Positions 1-9,396 of a stretch of 64,000 nucleotides of DNA are shown here, piece by piece. This DNA comes from Crocinitomicaceae bacterium (GTDB lineage Bacteria > Bacteroidota > Bacteroidia > Flavobacteriales_D > Crocinitomicaceae), in assembly GCA_030830895.1 (NCBI GenBank), contig JAURMC010000014.1:1-64000 (forward strand), written 5' to 3'. The notes below the pieces were generated by a model. It was not told the origin of the DNA. It saw only the letters and a program-made list of their open reading frames with translations, and did no database searches. The translations under genes were made by a program, and so were the position numbers. Numbering within the stretch: position 1 is the stretch's first letter; each line of letters starts with the position of its first letter.

Positions 1-2804
1 CCGTTGGTGATTTCTTCTACCCGCTTTTCAGCGTATTGTTTTAAGGTATTTACTTTGAGTTCTTTGCCTTCGTTTTGCTTGAGGCATTCCAAGATGCTGT
101 AGGTGAAGGCGCCGTTTTTGATGGTTTCTCCATCAACTTCGATGGCTTCTAGTGCACTTTCTTGACCACCCGCAGCGGATATGATGACCGAACCGGTATT
201 GTTGAGTACGTTTACAAAAAGCTCGTTCATTTTCTTGAAGTTGCTTTTGTTCTCTTCTTCGAGCTTGATGATGACGCCCCGAGCAGCCAAAACCTGTGAG
301 CTGTCCATGTTTTTTTCCTTTTGTCGGAGCTCTTGCTTCAATATCTCCGTTTTGTCGTTTTCACCGCTGTTGCAGGCATCGAGTAATAGCAATTTTTGTC
401 TCGCCGGAATGCCGTCCAGTAAACTCTCCAGTGCTTCGTATTTTAAGCCTCTTGCTTTGGGGTTGTTAAAATCCACGTCGTGCATGGCCAGGTAGAAGTT
501 GAGGCTGTCGTCCAATAAACCGTGCGAACTGCACGAGATGATCACTTTGTCGTTGACGCCGGTTTTGTTCAAGTATTCTTTGAGTGCGAGGATGTTCTCT
601 TTGGTGACCTGCTGGTTGGTGAACAATAGGGTATCAATATTCTTATTTTGAGTAGCGAATGCTTTTGCTAGATCTCTAACGTCATTAACGCAGTATTTTA
701 ATGTATGCCCTTTTTCCTTGAATTCATTCACTCCGATTCCAATGTAATGGGTTTTGGCAACGACATTATTTTCTGGCGTATAATTCACATAGGTTGGGTA
801 CTTGAAATTCTCCAAACCGAGTTCGTTCATCACGGACACTTGGATTTTGTTTTCGCCAACGGATAACAGCACACTCACGGTGGTGTCCCACGCCTGTTTT
901 TTCAAATGCGCAATGGAGATGCCTGCTGAACCGTAAAGCGGTACTTCGTTGACAAACACGTTGAACCTGCGAAGGGGGTATTTTGGATCATTCGCTGATA
1001 CTCTGATATTGAGATTTCCTACTTTGTTTTCGAAGGCGATAGCATCAGCTCCAACAATCTCCGCATTCGGAACCGCAATCTCGCCTTTACCGAGTTTTTC
1101 TTTATCCAAACCCAAGCGATCAATGCGTTTTTCCCAGGATTGACGGTAATTGGCTACCAACTCCTGATCTGCTCCCCCAAAATATTTACCGATACTGTCC
1201 AACACAATATCTGGACGGTTATAGACCGGATCGAGCTGCTCGAAACCGATAACCTTTAAACTAGGAGTTACATAATGCAGCATCTTGCTCGCATCTTTGG
1301 AGCACATATAATATGGGGAGTTGGGGAGTGTAAAAATGTAATTTTTATAATCCAAAAATACCAATTTAAATTGATTTTGATCTTGAGCTCGGTCGCGAAT
1401 ATAAAAAGTTTTAAAATTGCAATTCAAAGCATAAATAACCTCATTCAAATTTACAATTCGTTGACTCCATATTTCTGGTGTAGTAATAGTATCAATTAGT
1501 TTTAAAGTATTTAAATCAAGCCTCAAAAGAAGTCCAATATTTGTGCTAATTTCTAATGTTTCCTGTTGCTTGTTTATTTCTAAATCGAGAGTATGGTATT
1601 GAGAATTACTTCTAAAGTATTCCCATATATCATGATACCCGGTTGATTTTTTACCTTCTCCCATTGGATAGATATTCAAATCCCCATCTAGAGAAATTGT
1701 ATAGAGCGTTTTATTATTGTATCGAAAATTGGTAATGTCATAAAAACGAGGAATTTTTTCAATCTCAATCAACCCCAATTCAAAATTGAAAAAATAAAGA
1801 CGATTTTTCTTTAGTTTACTAACTTTAAATGGTAATCTATAATTTCCAAGAAAACCACTTGTCAATTTCTTATTTGTTGTAAATAATAAACTATTTTCAC
1901 GAACGTAAAAATTTGGAAAATTGATGCTGAAATCATTGAGAGAATATTCTAATTCATTATGGGAAATAGTATTTAATTGAATCAACTCACTGTTAAAAAT
2001 CTCGTCAAAATATTTTATTCCTGTTTTTATATTTTCTCGAAACTGATTAGATGTTGGTTTATTTTTTAATGCCCCTCTTCGTAAGGATAAAATTTCTGCT
2101 TCAGAGGTGGAAATTATTGTATCACCATTTATGGATAAGTTCGTGAAACAAAAATTATAATCTTCTGGTAATGAAGAGTTATTTTTTTTAATAGTGGTAT
2201 TTATAAAATCATTGATTTTATGATTATGATGGCTTGGCTCGTTATGGGCTTCATCGAATAACTCAAAACAATTTGATTTTGGAGATTTTAAGTAATCAGA
2301 CTCTTTTTTTTGGTTAAGAACATTTCTTATAAAGTTTAAATTCGAATCATAGTAATGAATTGAATCCCAACACTCTATTCGTAAATTATTAAGCGTATCA
2401 AATGTCATATCGTTAAAATACCAAGGAATCAATGCTTCCGATGAAAATCGGGCAGTCTTTATTGCTTTTTCAACTTTTATATCAAACAATCCTAAGATAA
2501 AATTTAAGGAATCAAGTTGATAATTATATCCTAAAAAATACATTCTTTGTCCGTCGAAGATAACATCTACTCCAATATCACATGGTAAACTGTAAGTACG
2601 AATCATTTTGTATTCTGGAAGTTGATATACTTCTACTTTATCACTACCCCCATATGTAGCGAACAAATTAATTCCATTACTTTCAATTCCAGAATACCCA
2701 ATCTCTACTGATGGATACACCAACCTCAAACTATCCAGCGAAGATTGCGCAAAAGAAAGCGCTGAAAAAACAAGAAAAAAAAGGAAGAAAAGCTGTTTTT
2801 TCAT
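1..2804 (-). CDS. Caspase-family (peptidase C14) protein with long N-terminal region, partial
   Basis: This reading frame stays open to the left edge, so the ORF track omits it. Translating the minus strand from the ATG at 2804 gives a signal peptide (MKKQLFFLFFLVFSALSFAQ). About 640 residues follow that read like a beta-propeller (repeated short strands such as LYTISLDGDLNIYP). A caspase-like domain begins near residue 670 with HYIGIGVNEF. The catalytic pair is visible: His in CSSHG (about H761) and Cys in LLLDACNSG (about C811). Known family: clan CD cysteine proteases, often with WD40 regions in Bacteroidota. The protein is predicted to be exported. It starts 20 bp after the TPR-CHAT gene and is probably in the same transcript. 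The C-terminus lies outside the window. The substrate is unknown. Confidence 0.85.
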   Translation of the reverse strand, partial: MKKQLFFLFFLVFSALSFAQSSLDSLRLVYPSVEIGYSGIESNGINLFATYGGSDKVEVYQLPEYKMIRTYSLPCDIGVDVIFDGQRMYFLGYNYQLDSLNFILGLFDIKVEKAIKTARFSSEALIPWYFNDMTFDTLNNLRIECWDSIHYYDSNLNFIRNVLNQKKESDYLKSPKSNCFELFDEAHNEPSHHNHKINDFINTTIKKNNSSLPEDYNFCFTNLSINGDTIISTSEAEILSLRRGALKNKPTSNQFRENIKTGIKYFDEIFNSELIQLNTISHNELEYSLNDFSINFPNFYVRENSLLFTTNKKLTSGFLGNYRLPFKVSKLKKNRLYFFNFELGLIEIEKIPRFYDITNFRYNNKTLYTISLDGDLNIYPMGEGKKSTGYHDIWEYFRSNSQYHTLDLEINKQQETLEISTNIGLLLRLDLNTLKLIDTITTPEIWSQRIVNLNEVIYALNCNFKTFYIRDRAQDQNQFKLVFLDYKNYIFTLPNSPYYMCSKDASKMLHYVTPSLKVIGFEQLDPVYNRPDIVLDSIGKYFGGADQELVANYRQSWEKRIDRLGLDKEKLGKGEIAVPNAEIVGADAIAFENKVGNLNIRVSANDPKYPLRRFNVFVNEVPLYGSAGISIAHLKKQAWDTTVSVLLSVGENKIQVSVMNELGLENFKYPTYVNYTPENNVVAKTHYIGIGVNEFKEKGHTLKYCVNDVRDLAKAFATQNKNIDTLLFTNQQVTKENILALKEYLNKTGVNDKVIISCSSHGLLDDSLNFYLAMHDVDFNNPKARGLKYEALESLLDGIPARQKLLLLDACNSGENDKTEILKQELRQKEKNMDSSQVLAARGVIIKLEEENKSNFKKMNELFVNVLNNTGSVIISAAGGQESALEAIEVDGETIKNGAFTYSILECLKQNEGKELKVNTLKQYAEKRVEEITN

Positions 2805-2824
2805 ACCCCGAAGTTAAGAAATCC

Positions 2825-5800
2825 CTACCTCACCAACACAAAACCAGCCCATTTCTCAGGGTCCGTAGGGTAACGGTTACGCATTTCTTTTTGGGCTTTC
2901 TCAAAGGAGATAACTGGATTAAGTGTTTTTGTGAGATCCGAGTAAAAAAGTGTCATGAGTTCCATGGTTTCTTTGTCAGGGACAGACCAAAGGGAAACGA
3001 TCATTTGCTCTACACCCGCGAATTTGAAGCCGCGTTTGAGACCAAAAGTTCCTTCGGAACCTTCGATTTTTCCAAGACCGGTTTCGCAAGCGGAGAGAAC
3101 AACGAGTTTGGTTTTTTTGAGGTTGAGTTGCGAGACTTCTAACGCAGTTAATATTCCATTTTGCTCTGCGCCGAGTTTAGAGAGCGTATCGCTGCCCGTC
3201 CATGCCCAATTACCTCCGGCAAGTATGAGTCCGCTGCGTACCATGGGGTTCGTGCTGTACCGATAACTGTAGCGAAGCGAATTTTTACTAATGGAGGTAT
3301 CGCTGAAATCGTATTCCGGGAAAGCATAGCCATGCGTTGCTAAGTGCAGAATTCCCTTGGCTTCCTTACCTTCAAGTTTCGTGATGTTTTCTTCAATGGC
3401 TTCGTTGTTTTCAATCAGTTTGGTTTGCCAAGTTGCTGCCATAACCTGCTGATTAATCTGCTCTACTTCCGTTTTGGTTGCTTCTAGGTAATTCAACTTG
3501 CCTGAAGCAGTAGCACTGCTGCGACTCGCGTTCTTGTCCTTTTTATTCTTTTTAGGTGTAGTTGTTGAACCAGGCAAGTAATCGTAGTTTACTCCACCGA
3601 CCATCGCCATGGTGTTACCGATTGGCTCCTTTGCTTTTTGCTTAATACCCATCGCCAAATAACGCGTTGACGTGAGCTGGTGCATGGTATAGCGATCCAT
3701 CAAATACTCTGCATTCTGTTCGGTGGATGCCAGTTCGTTTTGTATAATAACACCACGCTTGTCTGTTTTGGCCGTGAAGATTTCATCTCCCTTTCCTTTG
3801 GGTGCATAAATGGCATGAAAAGGCACATTATACAATTCTCCCGTTGGGGCATAATAAATCGTTTTTACATCTTTCAATGCTGCTTCCATAGGCTGCCAAA
3901 CAAGCGGATAATACGCACTGTAACCCATTTTGGGTGTGATGGCCTGAAGTTCCTTTTCCTTACACAGTTTGACCAGCGTCGGATTTTTATCTCCTTTTTT
4001 TAGTACCAAGGCATTGTAATAAAACACGGAATCATAGTCATTTTTAAAACGTACAAACTCAATAGCCGCCTCGCCTTTATCTAGGTTTTGCTGCACCTGA
4101 CCCCATGTAATGGAAAGGTTTTTCTTTTGCTGCGCATATTCTGGCCAGCTTAATGTTAAGCGCTTATCTAACGAATCTGCTTCTTTGCGCAGTTTTTCCA
4201 GTTTTTCTTTTTCGGCAGAGCCATCTGATTCCATTTTTGCCAAAAGACGCCTTCGGTACGCCAATTCTTCTCGAAGTTCATCCACCTCTCTGTAATAATT
4301 TTCACTGGAAATCTTGGCCTCGAGCATTTTACTCTTTGTAATCAGAGCTGCATTGTAGTTCAAGCCCACAGCTTCTGGTACTTTTTCATATGCCTCATTG
4401 GCAAACCATGACAAATTATCAAAAAACGAACTCTCCTTTTTCCAATAGGCTTCTTTTTGATTGTCGTTAAGCCATTCGAAGTTGTTGGCGATTTCTGATG
4501 CTTTCTTTTTAAAGTTCTTACTTAAAATTTCAAACGCTTGTTGCTCACGATTGGTTTTCATAAGTAAATACGCATAGCTGTTTTCAATGAATGAATAATC
4601 CGGATGCTCCACGCCTAAGGCTTTCTTTTTAATTTCCAAGGCTTGTTTTATATAGGGCTCTGCGGCTTTGTAATCACCAATATTCTTATACAACATCCCA
4701 AGGTTATTTATACTCGTAGCATAATCCGGATGCTCCTCGCCTAAGGCTTTCTTTTTGATCTCTAATGCTTGTTTGTAATAAGGCTCAGCTGTTTTGTAAT
4801 CGCCCATTTTATAATACAAAAGCCCAAGGTTGTTTAAACTCTTAGCATAATCCGGATGCTCCTCGCCTAAGGCTTTCTTTTCAATTTCCAAGGCTTGTTT
4901 TATATAGGGCTCTGCGGCTTTGTAATCACCAATATTCTTATACAATAGACCAAGGTTGTTTAAGCTAGATGCATAACTCGAATGCTCCTCGCCTAAGACT
5001 TTCTTTATGATCTCTAATGCTTGTTTGTAATACGGTTCTGCGGCTTTGTAATCGCCTATATCAGAATACAAAGTCCCAAGGTTATTTAAACTCGAGGCAT
5101 AAGCCGGATGCTCCTCTCCTAAGGTTTTCTTTCTGATTTCCAAGGCTTGTTTAATAAAGGGTTCAGCGGCCTTGCAATCACCCATATCAGCATACAAATC
5201 CCCAAGGTTGTTTAAGCTAGTTGCATAATCCGGATGCTCCACGCCTAAGGCTTTCTTTCTGATTTCCAAGGCTTGTTTGTAATACGGCTCTGCGGCTTTG
5301 TAATCGCCTATATTAGAATACAAATTCCCAAGGTTATTTAAACTCGAGGCATAATCCGGATGCTCCACGCCTAACGCTTTCTTTCTGATTTCCAAGGCTT
5401 GTTTAATAAAGGGTTCAGCGGCTTTGTAATCGCACATATCAGAATACAACACCCCAAGGTTGTTAAGAGTTTGCGCATAATCCAGATGCTCTTCGCCTAA
5501 GGCTTTCTTTCTGATTTCCAAGGCTTGTTTGTAATACAGCTCTGAGGTCTTGCAATCACCCATAGTTTTATACAATAGACCAAGGTTGTTTAAGCTAGTT
5601 GCATAACTCGAATGCTCCTCGCCTAAGGCTTTCTTTCTAATTTCCAAGGCTTGTTTGTAATATGACTCTGCGGCTTTGTAATCACCTATTTTATAATACA
5701 AATTCCCTAGAATACTCAAACTCATTGCATAATCTGGATGCTCCTCGCCTAAGGCTTTCTTTTTGATCTCTAATGCTTGTTTGTAATAAGGCTCAGCTGT

Positions 5801-6301
5801 TTTGTAATCGCCCATTTTATAATACAAAAGCCCAAGGTTGTTTAAACTCGTAGCATAATCCGGATGCTCCTCGCCTAAGGCTTTCTTTTTGAATTCCAAG
5901 GCTTGTTTGTAATACGACTCCGCGGCTTTGTAATCACCCATTTTATAATACAAACTCCCTAGGGCATTTAAACTCGAAGCATATCCCGGATGCCTAGGAT
6001 GGTAATTTTCAAACAATTCCACAGACTTGTTCCAATAGAAAATAGTGGAGTCTGTATTACCCCATGTTTCATGAGTATTGCCCAAATAGCGCATACTCAC
6101 CGCATACCGCAAACTGGTATCTGTTTCATTTTGCAATGCCCAGGCATTCATTTGCTTGGCAACAAGCAGGGCGCCTTCATGATTCTCTGCTTTTCGTAAA
6201 CTGTCGTATTGAGTTTTTAGTTGGTCGTAGGTATCCTTTTGGGCGTTTACTCCAGACAACAAACTCAAAAAAGCAACAAAAATGAATACTTGTTTAATCA
6301 T
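2825..6301 (-). CDS. TPR-repeat CHAT-domain protease, exported
   Basis: I start at the sixth codon of the ORF (ATG at 6301), which gives 1158 residues and a clean signal peptide (MIKQVFIFVAFLSLLSGVNA). A TACTTTTA box ends 4 bases upstream of this ATG. Residues 121-582 are eleven 42-residue kinesin-light-chain-type TPR units of the form GDYKAAEPYYKQALEI..ALGEEHPDYA. A helical linker follows, then a C-terminal CHAT domain with the catalytic His in LHLATHGYA (about H990) and Cys in VVLSACETGLG (about C1072). CHAT proteins are caspase-like proteases; TPR-CHAT fusions are well known, for example as the protease partner of type III-E CRISPR effectors. There are no CRISPR genes here and this copy carries a signal peptide, so a periplasmic or surface role is inferred. 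Confidence 0.9.
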   Translation of the reverse strand: MIKQVFIFVAFLSLLSGVNAQKDTYDQLKTQYDSLRKAENHEGALLVAKQMNAWALQNETDTSLRYAVSMRYLGNTHETWGNTDSTIFYWNKSVELFENYHPRHPGYASSLNALGSLYYKMGDYKAAESYYKQALEFKKKALGEEHPDYATSLNNLGLLYYKMGDYKTAEPYYKQALEIKKKALGEEHPDYAMSLSILGNLYYKIGDYKAAESYYKQALEIRKKALGEEHSSYATSLNNLGLLYKTMGDCKTSELYYKQALEIRKKALGEEHLDYAQTLNNLGVLYSDMCDYKAAEPFIKQALEIRKKALGVEHPDYASSLNNLGNLYSNIGDYKAAEPYYKQALEIRKKALGVEHPDYATSLNNLGDLYADMGDCKAAEPFIKQALEIRKKTLGEEHPAYASSLNNLGTLYSDIGDYKAAEPYYKQALEIIKKVLGEEHSSYASSLNNLGLLYKNIGDYKAAEPYIKQALEIEKKALGEEHPDYAKSLNNLGLLYYKMGDYKTAEPYYKQALEIKKKALGEEHPDYATSINNLGMLYKNIGDYKAAEPYIKQALEIKKKALGVEHPDYSFIENSYAYLLMKTNREQQAFEILSKNFKKKASEIANNFEWLNDNQKEAYWKKESSFFDNLSWFANEAYEKVPEAVGLNYNAALITKSKMLEAKISSENYYREVDELREELAYRRRLLAKMESDGSAEKEKLEKLRKEADSLDKRLTLSWPEYAQQKKNLSITWGQVQQNLDKGEAAIEFVRFKNDYDSVFYYNALVLKKGDKNPTLVKLCKEKELQAITPKMGYSAYYPLVWQPMEAALKDVKTIYYAPTGELYNVPFHAIYAPKGKGDEIFTAKTDKRGVIIQNELASTEQNAEYLMDRYTMHQLTSTRYLAMGIKQKAKEPIGNTMAMVGGVNYDYLPGSTTTPKKNKKDKNASRSSATASGKLNYLEATKTEVEQINQQVMAATWQTKLIENNEAIEENITKLEGKEAKGILHLATHGYAFPEYDFSDTSISKNSLRYSYRYSTNPMVRSGLILAGGNWAWTGSDTLSKLGAEQNGILTALEVSQLNLKKTKLVVLSACETGLGKIEGSEGTFGLKRGFKFAGVEQMIVSLWSVPDKETMELMTLFYSDLTKTLNPVISFEKAQKEMRNRYPTDPEKWAGFVLVR
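4556..5941 (-). repeat. Eleven 126-bp tandem repeats encoding TPR units
   Basis: Within the TPR-CHAT gene, 11 consecutive 126-bp units encode 42-residue TPRs. Units share long identical runs at the DNA level, such as the coding of KQALEIRKKALGEEHPDYA, with differences mostly in a few codons. The last unit diverges after its first 30 residues. This looks like recent in-frame expansion. Confidence 0.9.
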
Positions 6302-6305
6302 ACCA

Positions 6306-6313
6306 TAAAAGTA
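6306..6313 (-). promoter_or_regulatory. Variant -7 box (TACTTTTA) before the TPR-CHAT gene
   Basis: TACTTTTA differs from the Bacteroidota TAnnTTTG box at the last base. It ends 4 bases before the ATG at 6301. It supports that start and suggests an internal promoter within the protease cluster. No clear -33 element is visible. Confidence 0.4.
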
Positions 6314-6344
6314 CAAATTCCCAATGTTCTATGGAAGGAGAGGC

Positions 6345-7460
6345 TTACCGGTTCTTATTCTTCCAAAACCCGAAGTTTTTGCTGTAGGTAAAGGATAGCA
6401 TGTGCGGTTGGTATGGTCCAATGCTGCGGTCCAATACCCCAATGTTGTAGCCGTAACTAATGCCAATGGATGAGGTTGAACGCTCAATATCCATGTACTC
6501 ATAATACTTACCTCGGCCTTTACGAATCACTGAATATGGAAAACGAAATGAAACCTCCGGACGAACAATTAGATTTGGTGTAGTTGTTGGCTGTTGCGCA
6601 ACCAATAGATTTGCTCCTAAGGCCACATAATAGAATTCACTTGCCGCATGAAGCTTTGGAACGAAATTCAATGCGCCTTGGTTGAACACCACTTCACTTC
6701 CCAAAGACCAGCGTGCTGCGCTCACTTCATTAAAATGCCGTAATCCAACCCCTAAATCCAATACCGCTCGGTTAAAATTGGTAGCCAACGACGCATTCAC
6801 TTGAACGTGTTTCAACTGGTTGTGGTTTCTAAAGGTCAGGTCAAAAAACTTTGGCCCACCAAACGTAGTTACCGAATTCCATCCGTTTCTAACATGGATG
6901 AAATGCGCCACCGCCACCCGAGAATACTCATCGCTTAGGATGTTCCTGCGGTGCCCTGAACTATTTAACAATTGAGATACCACCAGCATAGCACGGTAAT
7001 GACCATAACTGCAATTTTCCCCCGACGGAGCACTTAAATTCCCAAATAATGCCATTCTAAAACCCATTGCTTGATGCCCCTCATATCCTAATAACCCGGA
7101 AGGAACCGTATGAATCAAGGCGCTAAGCCAGAGGCGAAAGGAAGGCATCAGCATCGGAGCATCCTTTCTGCTCAAGGTGGTGTAATATTCGTCCCACCGT
7201 GGGTGCTTATCAAAATATGGCTTCATGACCAAGGAGGTGAACTTAGCGCCGTCCTGACGCGCTAAATTCATGAGTAAAATCGCCCGTTTATCCACACGGC
7301 CCATGTAAACCGAAAAGCGGGCGGTATTTGCGCGTTCAAACTGCCAAAACCCCCAATCTTTTCTGAGTTTCCATAAATCTGCATTGATGAGCTGGGCACG
7401 TACGGCTGAATCGAAGCCAAGCATCAAAACAAACAATAAGATTAACCGAATCAGAGCCAT
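6345..7460 (-). CDS. Divergent CAP-domain protein with C-terminal barrel-like region
   Basis: The ORF opens at 7529, but the ATG at 7460 gives a proper signal peptide (MALIRLILLFVLMLGFDSAVRAQ) and 371 residues, so I prefer it. Residues of about 55-200 resemble a CAP/SCP domain: a VNxAR-like start (LLMNLARQDGAKF), the GEN motif (GENCSYGHY), and the hallmark SSGHRRNILSDEYSRVAVA, close to the usual SPGHRxNIL..Y..VGVG. The rest (about 210-371) has alternating aromatic strands ending in MLSFTYSKNFGF, as in an outer-membrane barrel or beta-sandwich. CAP proteins act outside the cell, with varied and often unclear functions. It lies between two members of the clan CD protease cluster. The CAP call is by motif; the fold of the C-terminal half is inferred. 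Confidence 0.65.
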   Translation of the reverse strand: MALIRLILLFVLMLGFDSAVRAQLINADLWKLRKDWGFWQFERANTARFSVYMGRVDKRAILLMNLARQDGAKFTSLVMKPYFDKHPRWDEYYTTLSRKDAPMLMPSFRLWLSALIHTVPSGLLGYEGHQAMGFRMALFGNLSAPSGENCSYGHYRAMLVVSQLLNSSGHRRNILSDEYSRVAVAHFIHVRNGWNSVTTFGGPKFFDLTFRNHNQLKHVQVNASLATNFNRAVLDLGVGLRHFNEVSAARWSLGSEVVFNQGALNFVPKLHAASEFYYVALGANLLVAQQPTTTPNLIVRPEVSFRFPYSVIRKGRGKYYEYMDIERSTSSIGISYGYNIGVLDRSIGPYQPHMLSFTYSKNFGFWKNKNR

Positions 7461-7574
7461 GTCGGTGTTTTTTTTCAGTTGAAACAACTTGAAAATTGCT
7501 TGAAAAACGCGCATGATGAGTGTTGCCATAGGTATTATTTGGTGCTAAACTAATTATTTTTCCATAACCACCCA

Positions 7575-9389
7575 CTAGAACGTAATGTTAATACCGAAAT
7601 AATACCCCGGACGGTATTTTTTCTCAACAAGTGGTGTACCGTTAATGGTTTTAAAAGAATCCGAATCTAAATAATCCGATTCACTTCCTTCCAACATATC
7701 ACCAATGCGAACCTTATCATTCAAAAGCTGCATTCTGGTAAAAGACAATCCTGCGCTTAAACCCAGGTATGGAAAGGCTTTAAAGCGTAGGCCACCACCC
7801 AATAGAAAATGAATTTCTCGATCGTTCCAAAAATCCACCGCAGCGCCTAGATTAACCGTAGGCGTAATCGTTTTGTTGCCAAAAAACTGAAAATCCATTT
7901 GAGAACCAATGCACGGAAGTATTGACGAGGAAGTGGTGCCATTCAATTGCACCGAATCCATCGTTGCATTCGATGATAGGCTATACTGGTAGCGCGGCCC
8001 AAAAGCCCCTACAGCATAAAATCCCGATGTCCAACCAACGTTAAACCCGCCGTTTACAGGCAATTCAACCATCCTGCGCTGGTGAGGCTTGTTTTCTAGC
8101 TCGTATGAATCATAGGTTTTAGCAAATTCTTTTTCCCAGGAGGTAGATAAGTCTTCTTCATACGTAGGGGCAACACTGACATAGTCAACTACTCCATTCG
8201 TATCGTAAAATACCCAGTCTTTTATTGCCTCGTCTACTAATGGTTTTTCTTCTCTCCAGTCCGAAGTTTTAGCATTTTCGCCAGTAACATTATTCCAAAG
8301 AGCAAATAAATTCCGTGGGGGCGTACCATCATACAGGCCTTCCGCTGCCACCACCGGCTGACAACCTACACATTTTTCGTTCACTAATTCCCCTTTAGGT
8401 GTCCAATATCGGTTTGGCCAATAGTATCGAACAAAGGTTGGTTCTCCATAACTACCTGACTGCCCTTCATTTTTCGGTTTCAAGTCATTTCTGTTGTAAA
8501 AATTCAACACAAAGCGTTTACCGAATAACACTTCATTCTTAGCTAACTCTTCCCCATCTGTAAGCGCAGAAAACTGTTGCGATTTACCCATCTGAAACTT
8601 CACTTGCTGGCTGAAGCTCACATTTTTGACTTGGTCAATAAGGTGTTGAATGGCTTCTTTGGTATAAGACCCTTCAACCGCAACTAATTCCCCTTTAAAT
8701 TGCTTTACTTTCTCCTCAAGATCTGACATATTTGATTTATAACGGTCATCGTTTACCCCTGCCTTTAGGTAATGTAGTTTCATACTCGGAAAATACTCAG
8801 TCAGCAGTTGTTCTGGGTTAAAATACTCCTTTTTACATGCTTCAAGTTCCTTTAACACTTCTTCTTTTATAGCAGCTAAGTTTTCTGATTCAAGCCGTTC
8901 AATCGCCGCTTGAAATCTCTTGTATCGCGCATTGAAATTATTAATTTGCACCGTCACTAACTGAGCATCTTTTCTGTACAAATTAAACTCTGCTTGATTG
9001 CTAGCCTCAACGGCTTCGGTTTCACCACGCGTAGCACCTCCCAACAAACCCATTTCCAATCCGGAAAGCAGGGGTAGACCACCTGAAAGCAGGTTTACGA
9101 TTCCGGCCACACCAGACGAACCTCCCGTTTCTACCACATTATCCTCCTGTTGTATGTCCACGTAATAGAGGAAGGGATTGTAATTAACCACTTCTACCTG
9201 TACGATGTCCGTTTCTTTTAGTTTGGGCAGACGCTTGTTAAGCGGTACCTTCTCGGTTTTGCCTTCGACCATCTTAACTTGAAAAAAGCTCCATGTATCA
9301 TTGGCTTTATCGTAAGATATGTGGAAGGTACGTTGTGCGCTTGCTTGAATGGCTACACATGCCATTAAAAATAAAACAACTGATTTCAT
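7575..9389 (-). CDS. Exported protein of unknown function: coiled coil plus C-terminal barrel
   Basis: 604 residues, not recognised as a named family. It has a signal peptide (MKSVVLFLMACVAIQASAQ) and a small beta-rich N-terminal part. A glycine/leucine-rich stretch lies at about 90-120. A charged helical region of about 130-270 (YKRFQAAIERLESENLAAIKE) likely forms a coiled coil. The C-terminal 170 residues have repeated amphipathic strands ending in a terminal aromatic (YYFGINITF), typical of outer-membrane barrels. It begins 7 bp after the upstream caspase gene, so co-transcription is very likely. By position and topology it could anchor the protease set in the outer membrane; this is inference only. 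Confidence 0.6.
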   Translation of the reverse strand: MKSVVLFLMACVAIQASAQRTFHISYDKANDTWSFFQVKMVEGKTEKVPLNKRLPKLKETDIVQVEVVNYNPFLYYVDIQQEDNVVETGGSSGVAGIVNLLSGGLPLLSGLEMGLLGGATRGETEAVEASNQAEFNLYRKDAQLVTVQINNFNARYKRFQAAIERLESENLAAIKEEVLKELEACKKEYFNPEQLLTEYFPSMKLHYLKAGVNDDRYKSNMSDLEEKVKQFKGELVAVEGSYTKEAIQHLIDQVKNVSFSQQVKFQMGKSQQFSALTDGEELAKNEVLFGKRFVLNFYNRNDLKPKNEGQSGSYGEPTFVRYYWPNRYWTPKGELVNEKCVGCQPVVAAEGLYDGTPPRNLFALWNNVTGENAKTSDWREEKPLVDEAIKDWVFYDTNGVVDYVSVAPTYEEDLSTSWEKEFAKTYDSYELENKPHQRRMVELPVNGGFNVGWTSGFYAVGAFGPRYQYSLSSNATMDSVQLNGTTSSSILPCIGSQMDFQFFGNKTITPTVNLGAAVDFWNDREIHFLLGGGLRFKAFPYLGLSAGLSFTRMQLLNDKVRIGDMLEGSESDYLDSDSFKTINGTPLVEKKYRPGYYFGINITF

Positions 9390-9396
9390 AACGAAA

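Noticed and set aside
2711-3142. Plus-strand ORF of 143 residues
   Set aside because: It is antisense to the CHAT gene end and the start of the caspase gene; composition and lack of a promoter box mark it as a shadow.
4556-5941. CRISPR-like periodic repeats
   Set aside because: The units are contiguous with no spacers and read as in-frame TPR codons.
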